Source: Mesorhabditis belari (Eukaryota; Nematoda; Chromadorea; Rhabditida; Rhabditidae). Taken from it: 64,000 bases of DNA. Location of the stretch: assembly GCA_958450365.1 (NCBI GenBank), contig CAUEEP010000134.1, positions 101,001-165,000 of the forward strand, given 5' to 3'. This document shows, piece after piece, positions 20,830 to 32,700 of this stretch (positions within the stretch are counted from its first letter, which is position 1; each line of letters opens with the position of its first letter). Below the pieces are notes generated by a model. It was not told where the DNA came from and searched no databases. It saw only the letters and a program-made list of their open reading frames with translations. A program made the translations under genes and the position numbers.

Positions 20830-22539
20830 CGGGACCATGAAGATTGCGCCGCTATGTACAGGGTGCGGCAAAAGTTCTGACACTTTTTCTAAGAGAAATA
20901 AAAGTTGCAAACTTTGCAAAATTAATCAAAAAAACGATAACAAATTGTTTATTGAAGACAAAACTCACAAAAAATCATAACAAAAGTTCAAAATTTCCAC
21001 CCTTGGCCTCGATGCATTTCTTCAATCGCTTGCGGAAGTTGCCGACGATGGTCGCGCATCGCTGAACAGTGATTTCAGCCCAGGCCCTCTTCAAAGCGGC
21101 TTTCAAAGAATCCACGGAGTGAAATCTCTTGCCAGTGATCTTGTCTTCCAAGATTGACCAAACGGAGAAGTCCAGGGGGTTCAAATCGGGGCTATTCGAC
21201 GGCCAAATGTCCTTACCCCGGTAGCCCGGAAACAGCTGATTGCAGAGAGCGAGAGTCGAGTGGGCTCCATGGGCCGGCGCCCAGTCCTGCTCCTGGTAAA
21301 TTCAGTTTTTCCAAAATGATTCGCTGCCCAGGACTCTAAGACATACATTAACACCTTTTGCTGGTAGACCTTAGCGTTGATTTTCACATTTCAATCGATG
21401 AACACAAGAGGCGTTTTTCCTGTGGCAAAGATGCCGGCTCACACCATAACGGACTTCGGAAAATGTTGGGGGACCATCAATTTGGCTGCAAAAGTGTTTT
21501 TCAGACCTCGCTTGAGAAGTTGGCGATGGTTTTGACGATTGTGGATAGGTTGAACGGTGATGATCTTCTCATCTGTGAACACAACCTGGTCCAAACGACC
21601 AGCAGCGACCAGGCGCAGCATCTTCTCCGCTTTAGCCATTCTCTTTTGCTTCATGGCGTCGTTCAGGAAATGAGCCCGAGCAAATTTGTAACTGAACATT
21701 CCAAGTTTCTTATGGACAATCCTTCGAACGCTTCTTTCGCTGATTCCGAGGCTTGTGGCCATTTTTCTCATTGAACGAGTAGGATTTCGACGGATTTGGC
21801 ATCTGACTTTTTTTGTGTTCTCTGGAGGGACGGCTGTGGTTGGTCGGCCGCTTCTCGGATGGTCCTGATTGTTGCCCCGCTCCTTGAATCGTTCAATGGT
21901 TCGATAGGCAGACTTTTTTGGATATCCGGTGACTCGAACAATCTCCATCGGTATCTTTCCGGCTTTGTGCAACTCAAGTATCACAGTGCGCCTCTTTTTA
22001 GCATCCATATTGAAAACGAACCTAAACAAAAACGTTGTTTCCTGCTAAAAATAAGGAAAAACAGTTTAACAAATGTTAAAAAACAAAAAGTGAGCCAAGT
22101 ACTGTTTTTTGAAATTTTATACAACCGTTTGAAAAAAAGTGTCAGAACTTTTGCCGCACCCTGTCGAAGCAAAAATTGCGCCGAATAGAATTGGCATTTA
22201 CCAGCGCCTTCGCTTTGTGCGAGTCTCGTATCAAATTGTAGCCCTTCAATTGGGCTACAAAATAGTAGAAAAACTGTTGTTTAGTATAAGAAAAATGACC
22301 GCAAAGTAAGACCAACACTACACACTCAAACAAAAGACGGTACCTGGTTGTTAGTATTGCGATGCACACTCGCTACTCTCACTTTGCAGCCATTTTTCTT
22401 GTACTAAACAACAGTTTTTCTAAAACTTTTTTATACGATCGTGTAGCCAAATTGAAGGGCTAAATTTTGATAACAGACTCGCACAAAGCGAAGGCGCTGA
22501 TCAATGCCAATTCCCTTTGGCGCAATCTTCATGATCCCG
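20830..22539. mobile_element. Foldback element carrying a nested maT transposon
   Basis: The left arm begins CGGGACCATGAAGATTGCGC; the right arm ends in its complement (GCGCAATCTTCATGATCCCG) at 22539. The inverted arms continue as GAATTGGCATTTACCAGCGC at 22177 against GCGCTGATCAATGCCAATTC at 22495. The left arm is interrupted by the element at 20859-22163. Without that insert the foldback element would be about 400 bp. It lies between the convergent 3' ends of the chemoreceptor and TRPA genes. Confidence 0.8.
20859..22163 (-). mobile_element. maT-type (DD37D) Tc1/mariner transposon, inactivated
   Basis: The 1305-bp element has terminal inverted repeats CAGGGTGCGGCAAAAGTTCT / AGAACTTTTGCCGCACCCTG. 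The left flank keeps TA; the right does not. The reverse-strand transposase starts near 22029 with a helix-turn-helix domain (KKRRTVILELHKAGKIP, PKKSAYRTIERFKERG) and a second HTH (MRKMATSLGISERSVRRIV). Catalytic residues: D in VVFTDEKIITV, D in YQEQDWAPAHGA, and D in SPDLNPLDFSVW, with 37 residues between the second and third, which defines the maT family. The C terminus is at 20975-21184. Frameshifts near 21390 and 21300 and a missing stretch make it non-functional. Confidence 0.88.
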
Positions 22540-22928
22540 AGGTTTCGCGTTTCGGGGTTTCTGTCCCGAAATCAAGGGATTTAGCACTTTTTTTGCGAGT
22601 TTTATTGAAATTTTCGTTTGCTTTCAACTAGGCAACAAAAGAAGAGATTGAAATTTGAAAAGAAAAGACCCTAGACTGAAATCACTTTCATTTTGAATTT
22701 ACTTGATTCAATTTAATTTGAATAGATTTGAATAGACTTGAATAGATTTGAATAGACTTGAATAGACCTTTTTCACTCTGATCTTGCTCGTTTTCTCTGC
22801 CTTTGAGATCTCTTTCACTTTTGATCAATTCGTCCTCGTTTAGCTGAAATGATCGGATTTTGAAATTGAATATTAAAAAAACCACGTTTTTAAGCAACTT
22901 TTTTAGAGGTATAAAACAAAATATTAAA
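22540..22928. repeat. TRPA 3' flank with a short GAATAGATTT repeat
   Basis: A tandem GAATAGATTTGAATAGACTT repeat lies at 22715-22770. The complement of AATAAA at 22601-22606 could serve as a distant poly(A) signal for the TRPA gene on the - strand, but it is about 320 nt behind the stop. Nothing else is seen. Confidence 0.4.
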
Positions 22929-23726
22929 TCAATTTTCTTGTCTTTTTCTTTTCATGTCTATTTTTTTAATGAATTTTTCTATATATTTCTTCACCTCTAG
23001 CCTAATATTTATTTGTCTAACCTTTACGGGCAGGCTCAAGTCAAACGGTTCGCCTTGTGAAGCGGGATCGTCTTGTCCAGGTTGTTGCTCTACAGGTTGT
23101 TGCTCTCCTTGATTTCCAGGTTGTTGCTTTTCAGGTTGTTGCTGTCGAGGTTGTTGTGGCTCTCCTTTGGCTTCCTGCGTCCCACCATTTGGTTGTGCAT
23201 TCGGCGTTGGAGGTTGTTGCTGTCCAGGTTGTTGCTGTCCAGGTTGTTGCTCTACAGGTTGTTGTTCTACAGGTTGTTGTTCTACAGGTTGTTGCTGTCC
23301 AGGTTGTTGCTGTCCAGGTTGTTGCTCTACAGGTTGTTGCTCTACAGGTTGTTGTTCTACAGGTTGTTGTTCTACAGGTTGTTGTTCTACAGGTTGTTGT
23401 TCTACAGGTTGTTGCTCTCCTTGATTTCCAGGTTGTTGCTTTTCAGGTTGTTGCTGTCGAGGTTGTTGTGGCTCTCCTTTGGCTTCCTGCGTCCCACCAT
23501 TTGGTTGTGCATTCGGCGTTGGAGGTTGTTGCTGTCCAGGTTGTTGCTGTCCAGGTTGTTGCTGTCCAGGTTGTTGCTCTACAGGTTGTTGCTCTACAGG
23601 TTGTTGTTCTACAGGTTGTTGTTCTACAGGTTGTTGTTCTACAGGTTGTTGTTCTACAGATTGTTGTGGATCTCCTTTGGCTTCCTGCGTCCCATCATTT
23701 GGTTGTGCATTCGGTGTTAGAGGTTT
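22929..23726 (-). repeat. Coding minisatellite: TRPA C-terminal (VEQQP/GQQQP)n exon
   Basis: The last TRPA exon reads on the - strand KPLTPNAQPNDGTQEAKG, then about thirty pentapeptides of 15 nt each (VEQQP, GQQQP and a few RQQQP/EKQQP). They are arranged in two near-identical blocks of about 310 bp (each with PTPNAQPNGGTQEAKGEPQQ) plus a partial third. After the repeats come GQDDPASQGEPFDLSLPVKV and a Lys-rich end (FIKKIDMKRKRQEN), stop at 22931-22929. The frame is open for 266 codons and continues the phase-0 end of the coiled-coil exon 23895-23815 (LNNELSEQRETMKKMYSLLE). Gln/Pro-rich disordered tail; function unknown. Open frames on the + strand here (such as CSTGCCSTGCC) are antisense artefacts. 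Confidence 0.85.
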
Positions 23727-26700
23727 CTAAAGCAAGGTGTAGACAGAGAATGAAAGCTGATAATAAGCGATTTTTTAATTTGCAAATTTCCAGTACAACG
23801 TAAGATGATTTTACCAGGTCGACAAGTTTCTCAAGCAAGGAGTACATTTTCTTCATCGTTTCTCTCTGCTCGCTGAGCTCATTGTTCAGCGTTTTCTAGA
23901 TAGGATTGAGGAAAAAAGTCAATCAAACTTTTTACTGTATTTTCCTATTAGAGTGAATTTTTTAGTGGTTGAAAAATAGAATAACATGTTTGATGACATT
24001 CTAATAGATGTGTAGGCTAGTTAGAATAAAACCGACCACTTGTAATTGCAAATTCTTGACCATGTTTTGCGTTGTGGTAAAGTGTTTTTCCGGGGAGCTA
24101 TCAATCTCCTCTTTTTCTTCAGGGAAGCTATCAATCACTTCTTTTTCTTGCTTTTCTTGAGGCTGAAATTGAAAACTAGAAACTAAAGTAAGCCAGTGAA
24201 GTACTTTAGAATAATCTTTTCTACCCTGTCCACTAGTAGATGATTTAATGGACTGTTTTTCGACGTCATTCTAAAAAAAGTTGGGATCAAAATTTTGAAA
24301 TGTCAACCTCATTTTTAGAAGCGTCATAGCAGCAAGAGCAACAAGATCGACACGATCGACCAATGCTGAAATTCGATAAAATACAAAATTTAGGCCAAAA
24401 AGTCAACCATTCCTTGAAGAACTCCCATGGTCCGTAGCTATGATTGTCCATGTCATGGTTGAAGAGACGATATTTTTGCTTCTTCATAATCGTTTGCACA
24501 AACATCCCTTGCATCAAAATGCAATCGGCCTAAAATCGAAATAATGGTAAAATTGAGTGACTGCACAGTTTTCTTTTCTTTCTAATCAATCTCAGTTGTA
24601 AGTTGTCTAATGTCTAATGCCAAAAATACTAGATGTAGACAGAGAAGGAGACAGAACTCTGAGCTCAATCATAGGTGATGCTCTTTCTAGAAAAGTAAAG
24701 CATCATAGCAGCAAGAGGAACAAGATCGACACGATCGACCAATGCAAGTAAAGCAGGAAAAGTAAAGTAAGGAAAAGTAAAGCAAACAGATTTCCTTTAG
24801 ATTCTTCGGATTACGGGAAAGATGTAATCAACATCGTAATCTTGGGCCCGGCTCACCGAAGCTTCTAACAACTGTAAGTTGAACTCACTCGTACAGTGAT
24901 CTCCGGGCCCGGCTCACCGAAGCTTTTAACAACTGTAAGTTGAACTCACTCGTACAGCGATCTCCGTGATCTCGGTTTCCCTCCGAATAGTCTCAATATC
25001 CCCCACAGCGACTCCAGTGAACAAATTCGATAATAGAACTACAATGAGCATGACAAAAACCGGGAAAATCACCATGGCCGTGATTCGTAGGGCTTCACTA
25101 AACTTAGGGTTTTATTTACGATTGACCTTTGATTGGAAAAGCTCTATTTCGGAAACTTTCTGTCGTCATGACGTTGATTTTTTTCTTGTCAAACTCGCCT
25201 TTGTTTCGGATTCGGTGTCTCGGGGAAAAAGATACCCGAATAGTCGATCTCTCCCGTGAACATCATGAGGGTTTTGAGGAAAGAGAATGTGCGAGTTGAG
25301 AACTCCTCCTGCAATACAATTTATTTCTTATTTAGCATCATGGTTGGGAAATTTGATCAAACGCGTTCACCAGCTTGATCAGCTTGATCAGCTTGATCAA
25401 ACACGTTCACCATAGATTACTTGTAATGTTGCTTCAATGAATTTGTTGAATCAGCGTTAGTTTAGCTAATTCTAGAGTTGTTGTTTAAGATAGTATCTTT
25501 TTTCTCAGCTTGACTGAGTATTTATTCAGAAGTTTTCTTTTAAAATGCTTTGTGGCGTGCAGAACTACATTGGCAATTGTAAAAAATTACTTTTTGAATC
25601 AGCAGATAGAAACTGAAAGAGAAAGCCATGATGAAGAGAACAAAGATGACCGTCAATCGAATAAACGATTGGAAGACTTTGTGGAACATCAAGATGAATG
25701 GTCCAAATGTCTTTGTTTTCCTTAGCAACATAAGCTAAATAGATTTTTTTTTGGATTTCCAAAAGGAAACCCAACCAGATTGAACCACGAGCAAGCAAAA
25801 ACAAGTGACGAAACGATCCAAAAGGTGTCCGTTGTTGGTGTGTACATTTCTGTGGACAACTGGAATTCATTTTTTTTTGCTGTTGTGCAGTTGTGCTGTT
25901 TAAGTTTTAGAGAAATTGAATTCTCAGATCCTAAGCCAGAGTAAAGTCTATTTTCTCATAAGTAATTGGAAATCTAAGAGTCAAAAGTTTGGTATCATTA
26001 GTTTTGAAATTCGTTTATCAAACTATAACCCAAATTTTTGTGGTAGAAGGAAAATGGCTATAGATTACGGTAGGTTTCTTAAGAAAGTACTTTTTTAGAG
26101 ACTACTTTTAGTTTAATCGGCCTTAAATAAGAAAAGCTGAAAAACTAAAAAAATGTTTAGTTTTTAAGTTTTCAAGTTCTCAAATGTGATTGAAATTTAG
26201 TAAAAACTCATCTGTTGAAATCTCCAAATCGCTGTGACAAATGATGCCACATAGACGCCCAATTCAATCCAATTATCAACTGAATTTTACGTTTTGAAGT
26301 TGATTGAATGGAAAAGAATTTACGCTGACGAAAATATGCGCCCTTCATTCGATACATTTGAAAAAGCTAAAGATTTTCTTTGCTAAACACAACGAAACGT
26401 TGAGTGACCTCTTTGCCGACTAGAATCGACAACAGAACAAACACAAACGTCATAACAATCGAATTGGCCTGAATTTCTTTGTTGGACTCATTTTTCAGTA
26501 TCTCTAATATCGTAAAAACTCTAATAGACGGTCATGACTGTCTATTAGAGTCTATTTTGCGAGGCCTCAAAATCGACCGGCGAAAAAAATAGACAAAAAC
26601 TATTTTAAACGATAGTTGTTGGTTCAAAACATATAGAAAACAAAAGTGAAAAATTTTTCTCACCTGAACCCCTTAAAAATCTTTCAAAAAAATTCCCTAT

Positions 26701-29700
26701 AGTCGTCCATTATTTTTCAATTTTTTTCAAAAATCACATTTTTAATTTTACTTGTTTCTTCTAATTCTTACAATGCTAAAATATTTCTAGCTAGCATCAT
26801 ATCTACAAATTTAGCTAAAAATTTCTTAAAAAATCAATATTTGGAGAGGTCAGAGCGGTGGGAGTCTATTGTGTTCCCCTCAAATTTCATGTTTTCTAAA
26901 AAGTCCTCAACTGCCGTAATCTCGCAGTTCATGGGAGTAGGACAAATGCGACCTTTTTTTTTGCGCACCTGGGACATTTGCGCACCTTTTTTCCGCCCCT
27001 GGCCCATTAGCGCACCTTTTTAAAAAAGCTCTAAAAAGCTAATATTAACCAATTTCTATTTCAAAAGTTGTTTTTCTAGGTATTTTGAGGGTATAGAATC
27101 GAAATTTTGACATATCAGAGCTTGTGGAATCAATTTGAAAGACAAAACGGGTAGGTCAAATTACAGAAAATTGTCGATTTTTCTCTTTGTATAACTCCGT
27201 CCGTTCGCTTCCACAAGCTCTGATATGTCAAAATTTCGATTCTACACCCTCAAAATACCTAGAAAAACAACTTTTGAAATAGAAATTGGTTAATATTAGC
27301 TTTTTAGAGCTTTTTTTAAAAGGCGAAAAAAGGTGCGCTAATGGGCCAGGGGCGGAAAAAAAGGTGCGCAAATGTCCCAGGTGCGCAAAAAAAGGTCGCA
27401 TTTGTCCTACTCCGTAGATTCCTATTAACGTGTAGTTTTAAGGGATTGGCTCGAAAGCAGTGTGGTGCACTTTCCAAAGCGTGGATACGCTACCGTACTC
27501 CGCCCAAATTTTTTAAAACGACAGACCAATAGCAGGAAAAAAAACAAAAAGTGAAGCCAAGTGATCCTGTGGTTCTAGGGCAGTCCTTGTTATAATGGAC
27601 AAAAAGGTGCGCGAATATCCCGGGTGCGCAAAAAAAAGGTGCGGAAATGTCCCGGGTGCGGAAAAAAAGGTGCGCAAATGGCCGGGTGCACAAAAAAGGT
27701 CGCATTTGTCCCACTCCCCAGTTCATAAGAAAATGATTTTTCTTTGTGAAAATAAACTGTTATTGCTATTGTTGCTTTTTTCTCCATTTTTTGCAAATAA
27801 TATTTGATATTAATCTTTAGATAGTTTCGAAAAGCATATCATACCGTATTTACTCTATTAGTGGGGTCCCCCACTATTTTTTCAATCCCCTTCCAGACGA
27901 CCCCACTATTAGAGAGGACCCCACTATTAGAGAAATTTAAAAGAACATAAAACCAAAGTTTTAAATTGAAAAGATATTAATTTTTCTCCGAAATTCTTGA
28001 CAAAACAAGTTTGGCTTCATATTTTATTTAGCTTTAACCGTAACAAAACATTAACAAACAGTAAAAGAACTAATCCAAGAGATCAACAATTGATGTATCA
28101 CTTTCGTTACCAATATCTTCTTCCAATTCGATTGATGAAAGGTGATTGTTGATTCCGGAGATGGCGCGTTCAATTCGAGCATCGGCGAGTTGTTTGGCTC
28201 CTTCGGGGATTGGACCATCCTTCTTGAAGCAATGGATGAGCCTAAATTTGAACATTAGGTAACAAGGAAGGTTAATAACAAAAAAAATAGTAACTACTAA
28301 CCCGTCCTCCGATCCATCAGTGCTTGTGGTGATTGCGCAGGTCTTGAACGAATGTATGATGAAATTCTTCGGACGTTCATTCCAGGCTATCCACACCCAT
28401 TCTAAGTATGTTTTCATTGGTGGTGGGGCTGGGTTTCCGTTTTTGTTCAAAGGCCTCTGTCCGAATACCATCCAATCTTCGTAGAGGCTGCGAATCCTCG
28501 CCTTGAAAGGCGCATTCCACACAACATCTGGCGCTTGAATGTATTTCGTGCATCCGCCAGGCACCAAAATCGAATCGACTTTTAGCTCTCTAAGTTTCTC
28601 ATTGGTGGCCGCACTTTTGTGGGCGGAGAAACTGTCCCAAACGATCAATCGCTTTCCAAAAGACAAAGATCCAAGAGTTTTTTGTAAGTAAATTGCAATC
28701 GATTCATCATTCATCCAAGTAGTTCCTGCCCAGTGAAGTTGTAGTTTTCCGGAAAACTTAGAAACAATTTTTAGATCGGGGCGAACTCGATTTAAAAGTA
28801 CAAAAGGTTTGCATTTGACTCCATCGTCCCTTGCTGTTAACATCACATTGATCCGCATTTTGTCGTGCCCAGTCGAAAGTACTGCAACGTCTTTAGATCC
28901 TCTATCCGCAATCGTCAGCGAGTTTGATTGATCGAGCCAGATACCTGTTTCATCGCAAGCAAATATCGATATGTAGTTGTTCTCCTTTCTCAGCTTTTCC
29001 AAATAGAGAATGTAGTCTCGATCAAAATCCGCATCCTTCAACTTGCGAGCACCTCCTTGAATCCTCTTCATCGTCTTTCCGTTCTCTTTCTGTTGCTTCT
29101 CCAGTTGTTCCTTGTGGTTGCACCATTTTTGAATCACGCTTTGCTTGACGCCATATTTTTTTGCAGTTCCCCGTTTGTTCATCGTCTTCTCTGCTTCCGC
29201 AATCGCCCTGAGCTTTGTCTAAACGTCGAAGACCCTTCTCTTTTTTGAAATCGGTTCTTCAGAATCGCTCGAAGAAGACATCGCGCCTAAAAAATCAAAA
29301 TTAACTAAGAAACGTAACTAAGTAACAAAACATAAAAATACGACAAATAAAGTTTCTTTAAGCAACAATCGATTTTTAAATTATGCTTGAAAAACATTTT
29401 TTCAAAAGACAACAATGGCCTAAGTAGGTATACGGTAGCGTTTTATGGAGCGCGCACTTTAGAAAACTGATTTTCACTAATCGATTCCACTGTTTTTTTT
29501 CAACCCCCCTCCAAACGACCCCACTATTAGAGAGGACCCCACTATTAGAGAGGACCCCACTAATAGAGTAAATACGGTATTTAGAAAATGAGGAACAACT
29601 CAATAAATGGCTCAATTTTATTGAAATTAGACTTTTACTCATAATTTTTTTAGGATCCAGGAACGCCCAGTAAAAAACAAGTTTGCCTTTGCTTTTGCAT

Positions 29701-32700
29701 TTGCCTTTGCTTTTGCCATCTCTTGTATGGCATTTCATGAACAAACCGCAAAAAGAATCACAAATTTGTTGCCAAATGTTCAAAAAAATGCACACCTCAT
29801 TTGATTGGTCATCTTCTTGCCTTATTTGTTGTTTTTAAAAGTGTAAATACACGGCTTCACAAAATTATATGTACACTTACTTTTTTACCAATTTTATGCT
29901 TTTAAGAAAACGATAGAGAAAAAAGTTGCTTTATAGTATTTTCTTTATTAGATTTGCCATTAAAACATTTTAGATCTACTGCCATAGTTTGAAATATGAA
30001 TGTTTAAAAATCGAATTTTGTAAAAAAATGCCCTTTGGCGCTTTCCATATAATGGATACTACATAAAATTTTTTATTTAGCAACAAAAAAAATGATTTTA
30101 AAAAAAGAGCAACAACATTTAATAATCATTAGGACCTCTATTGTTTGTTTGAATTGTTTCGAATCAATTGAAAAATTCGATTATTCATGCTGGCCACAAG
30201 TTTAACGATCAGATTTTGGTTTACTTTTCTCCGAGCATCAATTATGGCAGATTTCAGAGAAGGCACGTCATTATAAGTCTTGTTTCCTGCGTAAATGTAA
30301 CGCACCATGAATCCCCATACACTTTCTTGCACATTTAAATAGGGAGAATTGGTAGACCAGTCAAGGAGTCGAACTTGCTTTCGTTGTAGCCATCATTTAG
30401 TGCTTTAGCTTGCATGTATTGGAGCATTGTCCTGGGCAAAAAAATGTGATTTTCGTCTTGATTCCGATGCCAAAACGAAAGAATTGATCGCCGCAAGATA
30501 AATTGGTATTGAGCTTTGAGACAAATGCCAGTTTTACTCGGCCAATTGAAGCAATTGCTGCCTATACCATCACACCATCTTCTTTAAAGTTTCTTCCCGA
30601 AAAGCTAATCTTTTCATTTCTTAATGCTAATCATAACGATTTCCATCAATCCCATCACAGTCAAATTTCTTCTCATCCGATCACACGACCTAAACATAAT
30701 AATAACTTCCCATCAGCCAAATCACACCCACCTTGCTCCAGTCAATTCTTTTGTTTTTGTCAGCAAATTCTAGTCTTTTCTTGCGATGTATTTGCGTCAT
30801 AAACGGTGCTTTACGCATCTTTCTTCTCACAATAAAATCGCTTTTCTTCAGCTTTCTGTTTTGCTTGAGATTCGCCTTGATATTCGAGCAGGAAAGCGTA
30901 GAGTTGGATGCTTCTCCGCAAATGTGTCTCTTAACTCGCTCAAAAACCAAAGGTATTCGACGAGTCAACTTTTTTGTTACGTATTGTAGAGGATCAGACA
31001 GATAGTATCCAATTAACGTTGGTGTTCGGTCCAGAAATCGTCGTATTGCTTCCCGATTTGAGTGCTTTTCGCGATTCATTGTCTCTATGATTTCAGTTTC
31101 CTTTTCCGACAGCGGCTGGTGGCGGTTCCCTTGGCATTTTCTCAGAGTACCTTAAAGAAATGATTTTTGAGTAAAAAGAGCTAAATTATCTGAAAAAAAT
31201 GAGAAATAGGCCAAAAAAACAAAGTGTCTATAGCGCCAAAGGACATTTTTACAAAATTCGATTTTTAAACATTCATATTTCAAACTATGGTAATAGATCT
31301 AACGTGTTTCAATGGCAAATCTAATAAGGAAAATACTATACAGGCAATTTGCGGATTCCTCTTTCGTAGTAGGATTTTGGTTTTGAATCGAAAAACTTTC
31401 AAAACTTTCAAGGCAATTTTTGACTGCTTCTTCCGAATCGAAGTGTTCCCCCGCAAGCTCATTACTCATGATCCGGAATAAATAGTAATCAAAAGGGGCG
31501 AGGTCCGGACTGTATGAGGAATGCGCCAAAAGTTCCCAAACAAGGTTTGTGTGTGAGACAAGTGTGAGACTCAAAAATCGAGGACTGGAGATGTCAGCTC
31601 TTAGCCCAGTTTGAGCGCTTTCTTCAAAAGAAACCCATTTTGGTGTCAATAGAAAAGTTGTAAAGAATCAAAAATTAGGCTTATAGCCACATTTCCAAAA
31701 AGATACACTTTTCGCTCACTTCGGCTGCACCACAAGTTTCGCTTAAAAGTTTTGTTGTGTCAAAATGAAGGAGTACTGTAGCTTGTCTACAAGATTGATA
31801 ATAAGAGTTTGCTTTAGGAAAAGGCCAAGGTGAGAAAGAGGAGGAATCGCTGAAGACGGGCAATGCGGGAGCGCGAGCCGCTTGTGGTGTCATCGCTCTG
31901 GCTGCACCACAAGATTGACTCGAGGTTGATCCAAGGATTTTCTTTGGATCAAGACCCATTTGATTTTTAAAGTGTTTCTTTCTTTTCTTTTGTTTTTAAA
32001 CTGTTTCTTTTGCTTTTGCAACCAACTTTTGCAAGAAATTTGAGCTAAAAAAACAATTTCGCTTAAAATGCAAGCTTTGTTGCAAGCTTTGTGAAAATTC
32101 GTGAATTTGGCATTTCTTGAAAACCAGTTTTTGAATCGTTCTGAAAATCTGGATATAAGCTTGATTTTTGATTCTCTACAACTTTTCCATTGACACGAAA
32201 ATGGGTTTCTTTTGAAGAAAGTGCTCAAACTGTCACATATGACAATAGCCAGTAGTTTTTTGATCCACCAACCAATATAGATTGAGTTTAACCTTGATTT
32301 GCGGAGAAGTCAATGTCGAATTTGAAAATTTGGAAACGGCCAGAAGAGATTCAGGAGCAGAGAGGGAAGGAGTTTATGTAAAAGCCCTGCGCCAGACGAC
32401 GAGCGATTACGCGAGCGCACAAAGAAGACACAGAACACACAAATTTTGAGCGGAACTACTAAGTGTATCTTTTTGGAAATTTGGATATAAGCTTGATTTT
32501 TGATTCTCTACAACTTTTCCATTGACACCAAAATGGGTTTCTTTTGAAGAAAGTGCTCAAACTGTCACATATGACAATAGCCGGCAGTTTTCAATTCACC
32601 AATCCATCAGAGAGTGACCGTCTATTAGAGTTTTGACGGTAAGTAGAACTAAATCTAGTACGGTAGGATTGCTGCCCTAGTAAAAAGGGTACAATATTTG

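Larger units (their letters stand above)
26511..32638. mobile_element. Possible 6.1-kb transposon or composite with 24-bp terminal inverted repeats in the TRPA S1-S2 intron
   Basis: CGTAAAAACTCTAATAGACG continuing GTCA at 26511-26534 is matched, with one mismatch, by the inverse TGACCGTCTATTAGAGTTTT GACG at 32615-32638. The two ends sit near the two ends of the 6251-nt intron (26469-32719). The left end also forms a hairpin (CTCTAATAGACGGTCATGAC then TGTCTATTAGAG). Everything inside that I recognise belongs to other, nested elements (pogo, Tc3-like, mariner remnant, hairpins). It may therefore be one large host element or two small related elements. Confidence 0.45.

Noticed and set aside
23057..23803. 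+ strand frames rich in VVALQVV, RLLLYRLL or CSTGCC, resembling cysteine-rich or membrane proteins
   Set aside because: They are antisense and frame-shifted readings of the TRPA QQP-repeat exon on the - strand, which continues the phase of the upstream TRPA exons.
26394..26468. TRPA S2 exon ending at 26394 and joined directly to an S4 exon starting at 25859
   Set aside because: It kept the frame but left out S3. Ending the exon at 26399, adding 26279-26208 and starting S4 at 25849 gives a normal S3 with matching phases.
31681..31959. 92-codon - strand frame
   Set aside because: No family resemblance; lies in transposon remnants within a TRPA intron.
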